This document shows positions 30,878-38,674 of a DNA stretch of 39,808 nucleotides, piece after piece. The translations under genes and the position numbers were made by a program. Source of the stretch: Thiobacillus sp. (GTDB lineage: Bacteria; Pseudomonadota; Gammaproteobacteria; Burkholderiales; Thiobacillaceae); contig JADFDN010000013.1 of assembly GCA_018262815.1 (NCBI GenBank), positions 1-39,808 of the forward strand, in the 5' to 3' direction. Position 1 is the stretch's first letter, and each line of letters begins with the position of its first letter. The notes under the pieces are model-generated. The model searched no databases, was not told the origin of the DNA, and saw only the letters and a program-made list of their open reading frames with translations.

Positions 30878-30906
30878 GCGACGATTACCGGCGGCTCATC
30901 CCGCGC

Positions 30907-32157
30907 TTATACGACTGAAGCGCCGGCCTCGCGGTAGGTGTGCTTGCCTTCGCGTTTCGCAGCGTAAAGCGCCGCGTCGGCTTTCTTCAGCAGGTCATCC
31001 AGCGTCTCGCCGTCGGTGCAGCACATGGCGATCCCCACCGAGGCCCCGATGTGCGCGGTCTCCCCTCCGCCAAGCGGTATCGGCTGGCTCAGGCTTTCCA
31101 CCACGCGGCGCGCGACCTCCCGCGCAGCCTCCGCGTCGTCGACCTGCCCCAGCACGATGACGAATTCGTCTCCGCCGAAACGGGCGATCACATCCGATTC
31201 GCGCAACAGACGCTTCATCCGTTCCGCCGACGCCAGCAGAACCGCGTCGCCTGCCGCATGCCCGTAGCGGTCGTTGACCGGCTTGAAGTCGTCCAGGTCG
31301 ACGGCCAGAACCGCCATCCGGGTGCGCGAGCGTTTCGCGCCGGCGATCAGGTGCTTTTCGTTTTCCTGCAGGAAGCGTCGATTGGCCAGGCCCGTCAGCG
31401 GGTCGTGAAGGCTGAGCTGCCTGATCGTCTGTTCGGCATGGATGCCCGCCTTGATCAGGCGATGCGTTTCCCGGTACAGACCGAGCAGCGCCAGTCCCGT
31501 CCACATTCCGGCCATGCCCAGCAGCGCCGATGACAGGCTCTGATCCTCGACGCGCGTCTTCTCGCGCGCTTCCAGCTGGTTCAGTTCTTCCCGGCCGACT
31601 TCGATCAGGATGCGGTGGATCTGCTCGATGGCGGACTTGTCGAATCCGGAGAGTTCCTGTTCCGGCGCGCTGGCGTCGCTTCCTGCCTCGGCGCGCTGCT
31701 GCAGCGCGCTGAATCCGGTCTCCAGCGCCGATTGCAGCGCCGGCAGCGGTTCCAGCCGTGCGGACTGGGCGCTGTCGGCATTGAGCAGGACGATCAGCTG
31801 TTCGGCACTGGGACACTGCGATCGGCGGCAAATCAGATTGGCATCAAGATAGGCCGGGTCCTGCGACTCGACGTATTTGCGAGCCGCCGTGTCGAGGTTG
31901 AGCAGATAGGTTCGCAGCGAATCAATGTAGGCAATGACCTGGCGTGTATGGTCCACCGAACGCACCGCCTCTGCCGAACGCTCGTACTGATACAGAATCA
32001 TGACGAGCAGAGCCACGATGATGAGCGCGAAGATCAGCGTGCCCTTGTTGAGCACGCGCTTGAAGCCGGCAAAGACAGATCCGTCGGTTTTGGTTTGTGC
32101 CTGTGGTGTATTCAAATTCATGAAATTCATATCGTGCGCAACACTCGAGTCGGCCAT
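30907..32157 (-). CDS. Membrane diguanylate cyclase (GGDEF)
   Basis: A membrane-bound enzyme making cyclic-di-GMP. From ATG 32157 it is 416 aa: an N-terminal membrane helix (TLIFALIIVALLVMILYQY, about 37-55), a helical periplasmic sensor with two cysteines (CRRSQC), a second helix (about 205-222) and a GGDEF domain. The last begins HDPLTGLANRRFL and has the active-site RFGGDEF. RESD five residues upstream is the RxxD inhibitory site, so product inhibition is expected. No EAL or PAS domain is seen. The start is uncertain: other ATGs at 32184, 32130 and 32121 are possible, and none has a good ribosome site. It is separated from hypE (convergent) and lies downstream of the CBS gene beyond a terminator. 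Confidence 0.9.
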   Translation of the reverse strand: MADSSVAHDMNFMNLNTPQAQTKTDGSVFAGFKRVLNKGTLIFALIIVALLVMILYQYERSAEAVRSVDHTRQVIAYIDSLRTYLLNLDTAARKYVESQDPAYLDANLICRRSQCPSAEQLIVLLNADSAQSARLEPLPALQSALETGFSALQQRAEAGSDASAPEQELSGFDKSAIEQIHRILIEVGREELNQLEAREKTRVEDQSLSSALLGMAGMWTGLALLGLYRETHRLIKAGIHAEQTIRQLSLHDPLTGLANRRFLQENEKHLIAGAKRSRTRMAVLAVDLDDFKPVNDRYGHAAGDAVLLASAERMKRLLRESDVIARFGGDEFVIVLGQVDDAEAAREVARRVVESLSQPIPLGGGETAHIGASVGIAMCCTDGETLDDLLKKADAALYAAKREGKHTYREAGASVV

Positions 32158-32230
32158 CGCGGCCAGTCTGCCGGGGGGCATGAATAAACTAGCGGTTGAA
32201 TATTTTTGCCATGGGTGCGGATGGCATGGC

Positions 32231-32260
32231 AGAAGAAAAATTCCGGCAACGGCCGGAATA
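32231..32260 (-). terminator. Rho-independent terminator after the CBS-domain gene
   Basis: Read on the minus strand, ATTCCGGC (32259-32252) pairs with GCCGGAAT (32247-32240) around a 4-nt loop and is followed by TTTTTCTTCT. This ends the narX-narL-CBS transcript about 75 nt after the CBS stop and separates it from the diguanylate cyclase gene. Confidence 0.8.
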
Positions 32261-32334
32261 CTAACTGGCATTTGCACCACAACAACAACTCACACACTTG
32301 ATCGGCCAGTCGGATCAGGTCTGCATTTCGGTTT

Positions 32335-32784
32335 TCAGCGACGAGCACTCGCCTCCCGCTGCCGCTCATGCGACACCAGCCTGGCGAGCTCCATCATCTC
32401 CTCCGCCAGCAGGCTCAGCAGGTCGTCGAGCGTGAGGATGCCGACCAGGCCGCCGTCAGGGTCGACCACGGGCATGCGCCGCACGCCCTTGTCGCGCATG
32501 TAGCGCAGCGCCTCGAACAGGCCTTCGCTCTCGCGCACGGTGGCCACTTCCGGTCCCATGATGTCGCCCACCTTGAGCGATTCCGGATTGACCCCGGCTG
32601 CCACCACTTCGACCACGATGTCGCGGTCGGTGACGATGCCGACAGGCTGCGTGCGCCCCCCGTTTTTCTCGATCACGACCAGATCGCCGACGTGATGGGT
32701 GCGCATCAATTGCGCAGCCTCGGTGACGGGAAGTGACTTTTCCGCGATGACGACTTCGCGGTTGCAGATTTCGCCGACTGGCAT
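32335..32784 (-). CDS. Two-CBS-domain protein
   Basis: A 149-aa protein made of a tandem pair of CBS domains (about 8-70 and 75-135) with typical motifs: VTEAAQLMRTHHVGDLVVIE, PVGIVTDRDIVVEVVA, ALRYMRDKGVRRMPVVD and VGILTLDDLLSLLAEEM. Such pairs bind adenosine nucleotides and sense energy state. GAGGAGGG precedes the ATG. It lies 63 nt downstream of narL in the same direction and ends at a terminator, so it may be co-transcribed with narXL. No partner domain is fused, and the target is unknown. Confidence 0.92.
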   Translation of the reverse strand: MPVGEICNREVVIAEKSLPVTEAAQLMRTHHVGDLVVIEKNGGRTQPVGIVTDRDIVVEVVAAGVNPESLKVGDIMGPEVATVRESEGLFEALRYMRDKGVRRMPVVDPDGGLVGILTLDDLLSLLAEEMMELARLVSHERQREASARR

Positions 32785-32847
32785 GATGCCCTCCTCGCTT
32801 CGATGCGCTTCAATTTCATTGAAGAGCGCGACTCCGAAAAAGCAAGT

Positions 32848-33507
32848 TCAGGGCTTGGTCTGGCGGCGGCAGCGGTCGGCCCACACCGCCGCTTCCACGC
32901 GCGAGCGCAGGTTGAGCTTCTTCAGCAGATGCTTGACGTGGACCTTCACGGTGCCCTCGGCGATGCCCAGGTCGCGGGCGATCAGCTTGTTGCTCTTGCC
33001 GTCGACCAGGTGCTCGAGGATGCGGTTTTCCTGGTCGGTGAGGCCGGCCTCGGCGGGGCTGGTGGGGCGATTCTTCTCGCGCAGCGAGGCGACCAGCAAT
33101 TGCGTCAGGCGCTCGCTGATGGTGATCTTGCCGCGCGCGGCCTCGGCCAGCTGCTGCATCAGGTCTTCCGGTTCCATGTCCTTCAGCAGATAGCCGTCGG
33201 CGCCGGCCTGCAGCGCGGCCATCAGGTCTTCCGCCTGGTCCGACACGGTCAGCATGATGATGCGCGAATCGAGGCCGTCGTCCTTCAGCGTTTTCAGCAC
33301 CTCGACCCCGTTCATGTCCTTCATGTTGAGATCGAGCAGGATCATGTCCGGCTGCAGGCGTTGCGCGAGCGCGATGCCTTCGCGGCCGCTGGCCGCCTCG
33401 CCGACGAAGCGGAATCCGGGGACCGCCTGGATCAGCTGGATCACGCCCTTGCGGAACAGCGGGTGGTCGTCGACGATGAGTATGGACTGGGGTTCTGCCG
33501 TTGGCAT
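32848..33507 (-). CDS. narL: Nitrate response regulator NarL
   Basis: A 219-aa response regulator with an N-terminal receiver domain (phosphorylated Asp59 in MILLDLNM, acidic pair Asp13/Asp14, Lys near VLLKDME-like) and a C-terminal LuxR-type HTH (LTDQENRILEHLVDGKSNKLIARDLGIAEGTVKVHVKHLLKKL). It lies 7 nt downstream of narX and is transcribed with it. Candidate NarL heptamers are present in the adjacent narX-narK1 region. Identity as NarL rests on pairing with NarX and on the nitrate genes next door. The start has a weak ribosome site. Confidence 0.93.
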   Translation of the reverse strand: MPTAEPQSILIVDDHPLFRKGVIQLIQAVPGFRFVGEAASGREGIALAQRLQPDMILLDLNMKDMNGVEVLKTLKDDGLDSRIIMLTVSDQAEDLMAALQAGADGYLLKDMEPEDLMQQLAEAARGKITISERLTQLLVASLREKNRPTSPAEAGLTDQENRILEHLVDGKSNKLIARDLGIAEGTVKVHVKHLLKKLNLRSRVEAAVWADRCRRQTKP

Positions 33508-33514
33508 GGCGATT

Positions 33515-35455
33515 TCAGTTCTGTGGGACGGAATGGATGGGGGGGACGGGTTCGCGCTGCTTGTCCGGCATGAAGTGTAGCGTGACGCGGGTGCCGAGCG
33601 TGGGCAGGTTTTCCGCCGTCAGCTGGCCACCCAGATGCCGGGCGCGTTCCTCCATGATGGTCATGCCGTAATGATGTGCGCCGGCGGGCTGCCGGATGCC
33701 GGTTCCGTCATCGGTGACGGTGGCCGACACCGAGCCGTCGCTGTTGCACAGGACCCTGACCTCGGCCCGGCTGGCGTGGGCGTGGTTGAGCACATTCGAC
33801 AGCGCCTCGCGCACGATCTGCAGGGCGTGGATTTCCTCGTTGGGGCTGAGCGTGCAGCCGGCCAGGTGTACTTCGAGCGCGATCGGGATATTGCCGCGTG
33901 CGGAGAACTCGGTCACCGTGGTCTGCAGTGCCGCGGCCAGCCCCTCGCCTTCGATGCGCAGACGGAAGGTGGTGAGCAGTTCGCGCAGCTGGCGGTAGGC
34001 GCTGTTGAGGCCTTCGCGCAGTTCGGCCAGCACCTCGCCCGCCTCGGGACCGTCGCCCGGACGCGGCCCCGCGTCTGCCGCAGGCAGCAGCGGCTTCAGG
34101 CGGCTGACCTGGATCTTCATGTAGGAGAGCGATTGCGCCAGCGAATCGTGCAGTTCGCGCGCCAGCGCCGCGCGCTCCTCCAGCAGCGACAGCCGCCGGC
34201 TCTGTTCGATGCGGCGCGCGGTGCCGATGGCGATGCCGATGTGGCGCGACAGCGCTTCCAGCAATTGGGTCTGCCAGGCTTCGAGGCTGCGCCCCGGCGG
34301 CATTTCCAGCTGCAGCACGCCGTATTGGTGCTCGCTGTCCGACAGCGGCAGCGACAACACGCGCGTGCCGCCCTTCAGCGGGTGCACCGACAGCGCGCGA
34401 TTGGCCAGGCATTCGCTGCAGGAGGTGAGTCCGCAGACGTCGATATCGCGCGCCGGATCGAGCGTGCTGGCGATCACCCGCCCCTGCGCGCCGCTGGTAT
34501 CCACCAGGCAGGCCAGCCCATGCCCCACGCCCAGAACGTTTTCCAGATCCTTCAGCAGAATGGCGTAGGTGTCGTGCGCCACCGGGCCGCTGTAGAGCCG
34601 GGCGATCGAGTGATAGAGCAGCTCCAGCGAGCGGTTGGCGATGGTGAGCTCGGCGGTCTTCTCCGCCACCCGCGCCTCCAGATTCTGGTACAGCTTGGAG
34701 AGATCCTCCGCCATGTGATTGAAGGCCTGGCCGAGCCGCCCGATCTCGTCCTCTCCGGTCAGGTCGGTGCGCATCGCCAGATTGCCCTGGCCGATCCGGT
34801 CGGTCATTTCCAGCAGGTCGCGTAGGGGATGGACGAGGATGTTGTTGACCAGATAGATGGACAGCGCGACCACGAGCAGCGTGGCGATGACCGCCGCGCC
34901 GAGGATGACGCGCATGACCAGGATTTTCGCTTCGGCGGCCTCCTCGATCTGCTTGACCAGATCGTTGATGCGGGCGACGAACTCCGGGATGTCGTCCAGC
35001 ACGGCCGCATCGGCGGCCGCCGTGGCCGGCAGCCTGACGAGGCCAGGCCTGATCTGCTCGTGCCAGCTGCGCTCGACCTGCCGGTAAACCCGATTGAGCG
35101 GGGCGGTTTCATCGGCGGGCAGGACGGCCAGGATGGGTTCGGCTTTGAGGTCGCGATCGAACCGGCTGATGGCCTCCCCCAGGCTGGCACGGTGTTCGGG
35201 CTTGCCGTCCTGCAGCAGGCGCTGGTGGATCGAAGCCATCCGCCAGCTCTGCATCCGCAGGCTGCCCGCAAGATTGATGGCCTGTCCGCTGCCCTGGGTG
35301 GTCTCCGCCACCATCCATGAGGTGGACATGCTGGCCACCGCCAGCACGGTGATGGCGACGAACATGCCGCCCAGCCGCAGCAGCAGTGAATTCTGCAGTC
35401 TATTTCCCAGCAAGCGGCGCACCTGTTCCCTCCATGCCTCAGCGATGTGTGCCAT
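33515..35455 (-). CDS. narX: Nitrate/nitrite sensor kinase NarX
   Basis: Sensor histidine kinase, 646 aa from ATG 35455. A first membrane helix (about 30-48) is followed by a periplasmic helical bundle whose first helix carries the nitrate-binding P-box AINLAGSLRMQSWRMA. A second helix at about 190-215, a HAMP domain, a central GAF-like module with a cysteine cluster (CGLTSCSEC) as in NarX, and a HisKA_3 kinase with phospho-acceptor in ARELHDSLAQSL follow. The HATPase_c domain has TVTDDGTGI and YGMTIMEERARHLGG. It signals to NarL, 7 nt downstream, and is divergent from narK1. The open frame continues upstream to 35551, but the added residues are not NarX-like. Confidence 0.95.
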   Translation of the reverse strand: MAHIAEAWREQVRRLLGNRLQNSLLLRLGGMFVAITVLAVASMSTSWMVAETTQGSGQAINLAGSLRMQSWRMASIHQRLLQDGKPEHRASLGEAISRFDRDLKAEPILAVLPADETAPLNRVYRQVERSWHEQIRPGLVRLPATAAADAAVLDDIPEFVARINDLVKQIEEAAEAKILVMRVILGAAVIATLLVVALSIYLVNNILVHPLRDLLEMTDRIGQGNLAMRTDLTGEDEIGRLGQAFNHMAEDLSKLYQNLEARVAEKTAELTIANRSLELLYHSIARLYSGPVAHDTYAILLKDLENVLGVGHGLACLVDTSGAQGRVIASTLDPARDIDVCGLTSCSECLANRALSVHPLKGGTRVLSLPLSDSEHQYGVLQLEMPPGRSLEAWQTQLLEALSRHIGIAIGTARRIEQSRRLSLLEERAALARELHDSLAQSLSYMKIQVSRLKPLLPAADAGPRPGDGPEAGEVLAELREGLNSAYRQLRELLTTFRLRIEGEGLAAALQTTVTEFSARGNIPIALEVHLAGCTLSPNEEIHALQIVREALSNVLNHAHASRAEVRVLCNSDGSVSATVTDDGTGIRQPAGAHHYGMTIMEERARHLGGQLTAENLPTLGTRVTLHFMPDKQREPVPPIHSVPQN

Positions 35456-35553
35456 GCCCCGAGGGTAAACCACCCCGTTTCGGACAGGTCGGATAAAAGG
35501 GTATACCTCTTCTGGGCCGAAGCCCCCCCGCCGGGTGGGCGGATTTGCCAATC

Positions 35554-35567
35554 ATCATACAAATCAA
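35554..35567 (+). promoter_or_regulatory. FNR/ANR-like box upstream of narK1
   Basis: ATCAT-ACAA-ATCAA matches the FNR consensus TTGAT-N4-ATCAA at 8 of 10 positions; the right half is perfect. Its centre lies 26-45 nt upstream of the two candidate -10 boxes, so class II activation near -41.5 is possible. This is expected for an anaerobically induced nitrate locus. Confidence 0.5.
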
Positions 35568-35582
35568 AGTGTTGTCATGTAC

Positions 35583-35610
35583 CCCTTATACCTCCAAAGA
35601 GGTATAAGGG
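35583..35610 (+). promoter_or_regulatory. Palindromic NarL 7-2-7 site candidate
   Basis: Twelve-base arms CCCTTATACCTC and GAGGTATAAGGG flank CAAA. Within it, 35589-35604 has the NarL 7-2-7 arrangement: TACCTCC, two bases, AGAGGTA (the right heptamer fits TACYYMT on the other strand; the left differs only in its last base). A third heptamer, TACCCCT, touches its left edge. The palindrome covers both candidate -10 boxes. Confidence 0.6.
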
Positions 35611-35638
35611 CTGCTTTTCGCGTCCCACACCCTATGGT

Positions 35639-35681
35639 AAAGACCTGCGCCATGGCGTAAAAAACACACCAAGGTCTTTTT
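35639..35681 (+). promoter_or_regulatory. Leader stem-loop before narK1
   Basis: AAAAGACCT (35639-35647) and AGGTCTTTT (35673-35681) are a perfect 9-bp inverted repeat, and the loop contains a 10-bp palindrome CGCCATGGCG (35649-35658). The right arm ends in a short T-run, TTTTTAT. In the untranslated leader, 28 nt before the narK1 start, it may be an attenuator-like or stabilising structure. Confidence 0.45.
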
Positions 35682-35709
35682 ATCTCCTCGGCCCATCTGG
35701 GGGTGGATT

Positions 35710-36975
35710 ATGGCAACCCAACAATACAAGGCATGGTCGGTCGTCATCATGAGCACGCTGGCGTTCACGGTGTGCTTCATGATCTGGATGATGTTCGCCG
35801 TCATCGGCGTTCCCATCAAGCAGCAGCTGGGGCTGAACGAGACCGAGTTCGGCATCCTGGTCGCCACCCCGGTGCTGACCGGTTCCCTGATCCGCGTTCC
35901 GCTGGGGATGTGGACGGACAAATTCGGCGGGCGCGTCGTCTTCTTCATCCTGATGCTCTCCACGGTCGTCCCGATCTGGCTGATCTCCTACGCGACCGAG
36001 TTCTGGCACTTCCTGGTGGTCGGCCTGTTCGTCGGCATGGCAGGCGGCTCGTTCACGGTCGGCATCGCCTATTGCGCCCGCTGGTTTCCCAAGGAACGGC
36101 AGGGGCTGGCGATGGGCATTTTCGGCGCCGGCAACACCGGCGCCGCGGTCACCAAGCTGCTCGCGCCCATCATCGTGGTCGGCTACGGCTGGACCATGGT
36201 CCCCAAGGTGTACGCGGTGCTGATGCTGGTGACCGCCATCGTGTTCTGGTTCTTCACCTACAGCGACCCGGGACACAAGGTCGGCAAGTCCGTCACGATT
36301 CGCGAGCAGCTTGCCGCCTTCAAGGACCCGAAGGTATGGCGCTACAGCCAGTACTACTCCATCGTGTTCGGCGGCTACGTGGCGCTGGCGCTGTGGATGA
36401 CCAAATACTACGTCAGCGAATACGGCTTCGACCTCAAGACGGCCGCTCTGCTGGCTGCCGCCTTCAGCATCCCGGGCGGGGTGCTGCGGGCGATCGGGGG
36501 CCATTTCTCCGACAAGTTCGGAGCCCACACCATGACGTGGTGGGTGCTGTGGATTTCGCTGGTCTGCCTGTTCTTCCTGTCCTATCCGCAGAGCGACATC
36601 ACCGTTCAGACCATCAACGGCCCGATGACATTCCACTTCGGCCTGAACGCGACGATGTTCACCGTCATCATGTTCACGCTGGGCATCGTGTTCGCCCTCG
36701 GCAAGGCCTCGGTCTTCAAATACATCTCCGACGATTACCCCGACAACATCGGTGTGGTGTCCGGCGTGGTCGGCCTGGCCGGCGGCCTGGGCGGCTTCCT
36801 GATGCCGATCATGTTCGGTGCGCTGGTGGATCTGACCGGGATACGTTCGTCGGCCTTCATGCTGATGTTCGGCGTGGTGTGGGTGTCGTTGATGTGGATG
36901 TACTGGACGGAAGTGCGCCCGATGGACGCGGCCCGCGAGCTGAAGCGGATGCAGCTTGCGGACCGGATGGAGTAG
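35710..36975 (+). CDS. narK1: Nitrate/nitrite transporter NarK1
   Basis: A 421-aa major-facilitator protein with 12 predicted helices, of the NarK1 branch (probable nitrate/proton symport). Conserved features are GILVATPVLTGSLIRVPLGMWTDKFGGR (nitrate-binding Arg and the motif between helices 2 and 3), the nitrate-signature glycine-rich helix GMAGGSFTVGIAYCARWFPKERQGLAMGIFGAGNTGAAV and its C-terminal counterpart GVVSGVVGLAGGLGGF. It is first in narK1-narK2-narG. A 7-bp hairpin follows in the gap to narK2. Confidence 0.95.
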   Translation: MATQQYKAWSVVIMSTLAFTVCFMIWMMFAVIGVPIKQQLGLNETEFGILVATPVLTGSLIRVPLGMWTDKFGGRVVFFILMLSTVVPIWLISYATEFWHFLVVGLFVGMAGGSFTVGIAYCARWFPKERQGLAMGIFGAGNTGAAVTKLLAPIIVVGYGWTMVPKVYAVLMLVTAIVFWFFTYSDPGHKVGKSVTIREQLAAFKDPKVWRYSQYYSIVFGGYVALALWMTKYYVSEYGFDLKTAALLAAAFSIPGGVLRAIGGHFSDKFGAHTMTWWVLWISLVCLFFLSYPQSDITVQTINGPMTFHFGLNATMFTVIMFTLGIVFALGKASVFKYISDDYPDNIGVVSGVVGLAGGLGGFLMPIMFGALVDLTGIRSSAFMLMFGVVWVSLMWMYWTEVRPMDAARELKRMQLADRME

Positions 36976-36985
36976 CAAAGCCTGG

Positions 36986-37002
36986 GCCGGGCGATGCCCG
37001 GC
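36986..37002 (+). other. Hairpin between narK1 and narK2
   Basis: GCCGGGC and GCCCGGC form a 7-bp stem with a 3-nt loop (GAT) in the 58-nt narK1-narK2 gap. No T-run follows, so it more likely protects or modulates the mRNA than ends it. The narK2 ribosome site AGAGGA lies about 20 nt downstream. Confidence 0.6.
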
Positions 37003-37033
37003 TCCGTTGGTCAACTTATAAGAGGAATACGCC

Positions 37034-38644
37034 ATGCCTGCCAACATCAAGGAATGGAACCCGGAGGATCCGACGTTCTGGGAGACGACCGGCAAGAAGA
37101 TCGCCTACCGCAACCTGTGGATCTCGGTGCCGGCCCTGCTGTGCGGCTTTGCCGTGTGGCTGATGTGGGGAATCATCACGGTGCAGATGTCCAACCTGGG
37201 CTTCCCCTTCACCAAGGACGAGCTGTTCACGCTGACCGCGATTTCCGGCCTGGCCGGCGCGACGATGCGGATTCCGTCGTCCTTCTTCATCCGGCTGGCG
37301 GGCGGGCGCAACGTCATCTTCCTCACCACCTCGATGCTGCTGGCGCCGGCGATCGGCACCGGCATCGTCCTGCAGCATCCCGACTGGCCGCTGTGGACTT
37401 TCCAGCTGATGGCGCTGTGGTCGGGCGTCGGCGGCGGCAATTTCGCCAGCTCGATGTCCAACATTTCCACCTTCTTTCCGAAGCGCCTGCAGGGCACCGC
37501 GCTCGGTATCAACGCGGGTCTCGGCAACTTCGGCGTCACCACCATGCAGATCCTGATCCCGTTGGTGATGACGGTCAGCGTGTTCGGCGCGCTCGGAGGC
37601 GACTCGATGACGCTGGTCAAGGACAGCGGCTGGATCCTCGGCAAGATCACCGCCGGCACCGAGACCTTCATCCAGAACGCCGGCTTCACCTGGGTGCTGT
37701 CGCTGGTGCCGCTGGGCATCCTCGCCTGGTTCGGCATGAACAACCTGCTGCCGGTCTCGCCGGATGCCGGCAATGCCATCACCGCCTTCATCAAGGTGAC
37801 CTGGCTCTACACCCTGGCCTTCGTGCCGGCCATCGGCGGCCTCTATCTCTACCTGCCCGCCCCCACCGGCCTCGGCCTGCTCAACATGTGGGTGGCGATG
37901 CCGCTAATCATCGTCAGCACGCTGCTGATCCTGAAGCTTGCCGCCTTCGGGCCAATGAAGGAAAACATCGCCAAGCAGTTCGCCATTTTCAGCAACAAGC
38001 ACACCTGGTCGATGACCGCGCTGTATCTCGTCACCTTCGGTTCCTTCATCGGCTTCTCGATGGCACTGCCGCTGTCGATCACGGTGATCTTCGGCGACAC
38101 GCACACCCTGGATGCCGCCACCGGCCTGTGGACGCACGCCAAGAATCCCAACGCCCCCTCCGCACTCACCTACGCCTGGATCGGACCCTTCGTCGGCGCG
38201 CTGATCCGTCCGGTGGGCGGCTGGATTTCCGACAAGGTGGGCGGCTCCATCGTCACCCAGATCATCTCGGCGGTCATGGTCGCGGCTTCGACCTACGCCG
38301 GCTGGATCATGATGCAGGCCTACCAGTCGGCCACGCCGGAAATCTTCTTCACCCAGTTCCTGGTGGTGTTCGTGGTGCTGTTCGCCGCCACCGGCATCGG
38401 CAACGGATCGACCTTCCGCACCGTCGGCGTGATCTTCGACCGCGTGCAGGCCGGTCCGGTGCTCGGCTGGACCTCGGCAGTCGCCGCCTACGGCTCCTTC
38501 ATCGCCCCCGAGGTGATCAAGGAACAAATCAAGGCCGGTACGCCTGAATACGCCATGTACGGTTTCGCCATCTTCTACGCCGTGTGCCTGGTGCTGAACT
38601 GGTGGTTCTATCTGCGCAAGAACGCCTACGTCAAGAATCCCTGA
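37034..38644 (+). CDS. narK2: Nitrate/nitrite transporter NarK2
   Basis: A 536-aa major-facilitator protein of the NarK2 branch (probable nitrate/nitrite antiport). The N-half has FTLTAISGLAGATMRIPSSFFIRLAGGRN with the binding Arg and the nitrate signature GVGGGNFASSMSNISTFFPKRLQGTALGINAGLGNFGV. The protein is longer than narK1 because of central inserts (about 180-260), as in other NarK2 proteins. The C-terminal signature FAATGIGNGSTFRTVGVIF is intact. It is paired with narK1, as in the narK1K2GHJI operons of Pseudomonas, and is 30 nt upstream of narG. Confidence 0.95.
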   Translation: MPANIKEWNPEDPTFWETTGKKIAYRNLWISVPALLCGFAVWLMWGIITVQMSNLGFPFTKDELFTLTAISGLAGATMRIPSSFFIRLAGGRNVIFLTTSMLLAPAIGTGIVLQHPDWPLWTFQLMALWSGVGGGNFASSMSNISTFFPKRLQGTALGINAGLGNFGVTTMQILIPLVMTVSVFGALGGDSMTLVKDSGWILGKITAGTETFIQNAGFTWVLSLVPLGILAWFGMNNLLPVSPDAGNAITAFIKVTWLYTLAFVPAIGGLYLYLPAPTGLGLLNMWVAMPLIIVSTLLILKLAAFGPMKENIAKQFAIFSNKHTWSMTALYLVTFGSFIGFSMALPLSITVIFGDTHTLDAATGLWTHAKNPNAPSALTYAWIGPFVGALIRPVGGWISDKVGGSIVTQIISAVMVAASTYAGWIMMQAYQSATPEIFFTQFLVVFVVLFAATGIGNGSTFRTVGVIFDRVQAGPVLGWTSAVAAYGSFIAPEVIKEQIKAGTPEYAMYGFAIFYAVCLVLNWWFYLRKNAYVKNP

Positions 38645-38674
38645 GCACAGAACAACCCCGCAAGGAGAAATGCA

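Larger units (their letters stand above)
35456..35709. promoter_or_regulatory. Divergent narX / narK1 regulatory region
   Basis: A 254-nt region without a gene, holding the control signals for narXL and for narK1-narK2-narG. Signals include: a NarL-type heptamer TACCTCT at 35504-35510; an FNR-like box at 35554-35567; another heptamer TACCCCT at 35580-35586; a 28-nt palindrome at 35583-35610; and a leader stem-loop at 35639-35681. Possible -10 boxes for narK1 are TTATAC (35586-35591) and TATAAG (35603-35608). The narK1 start ATG 35710 follows GGGGGTGG. Confidence 0.65.
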
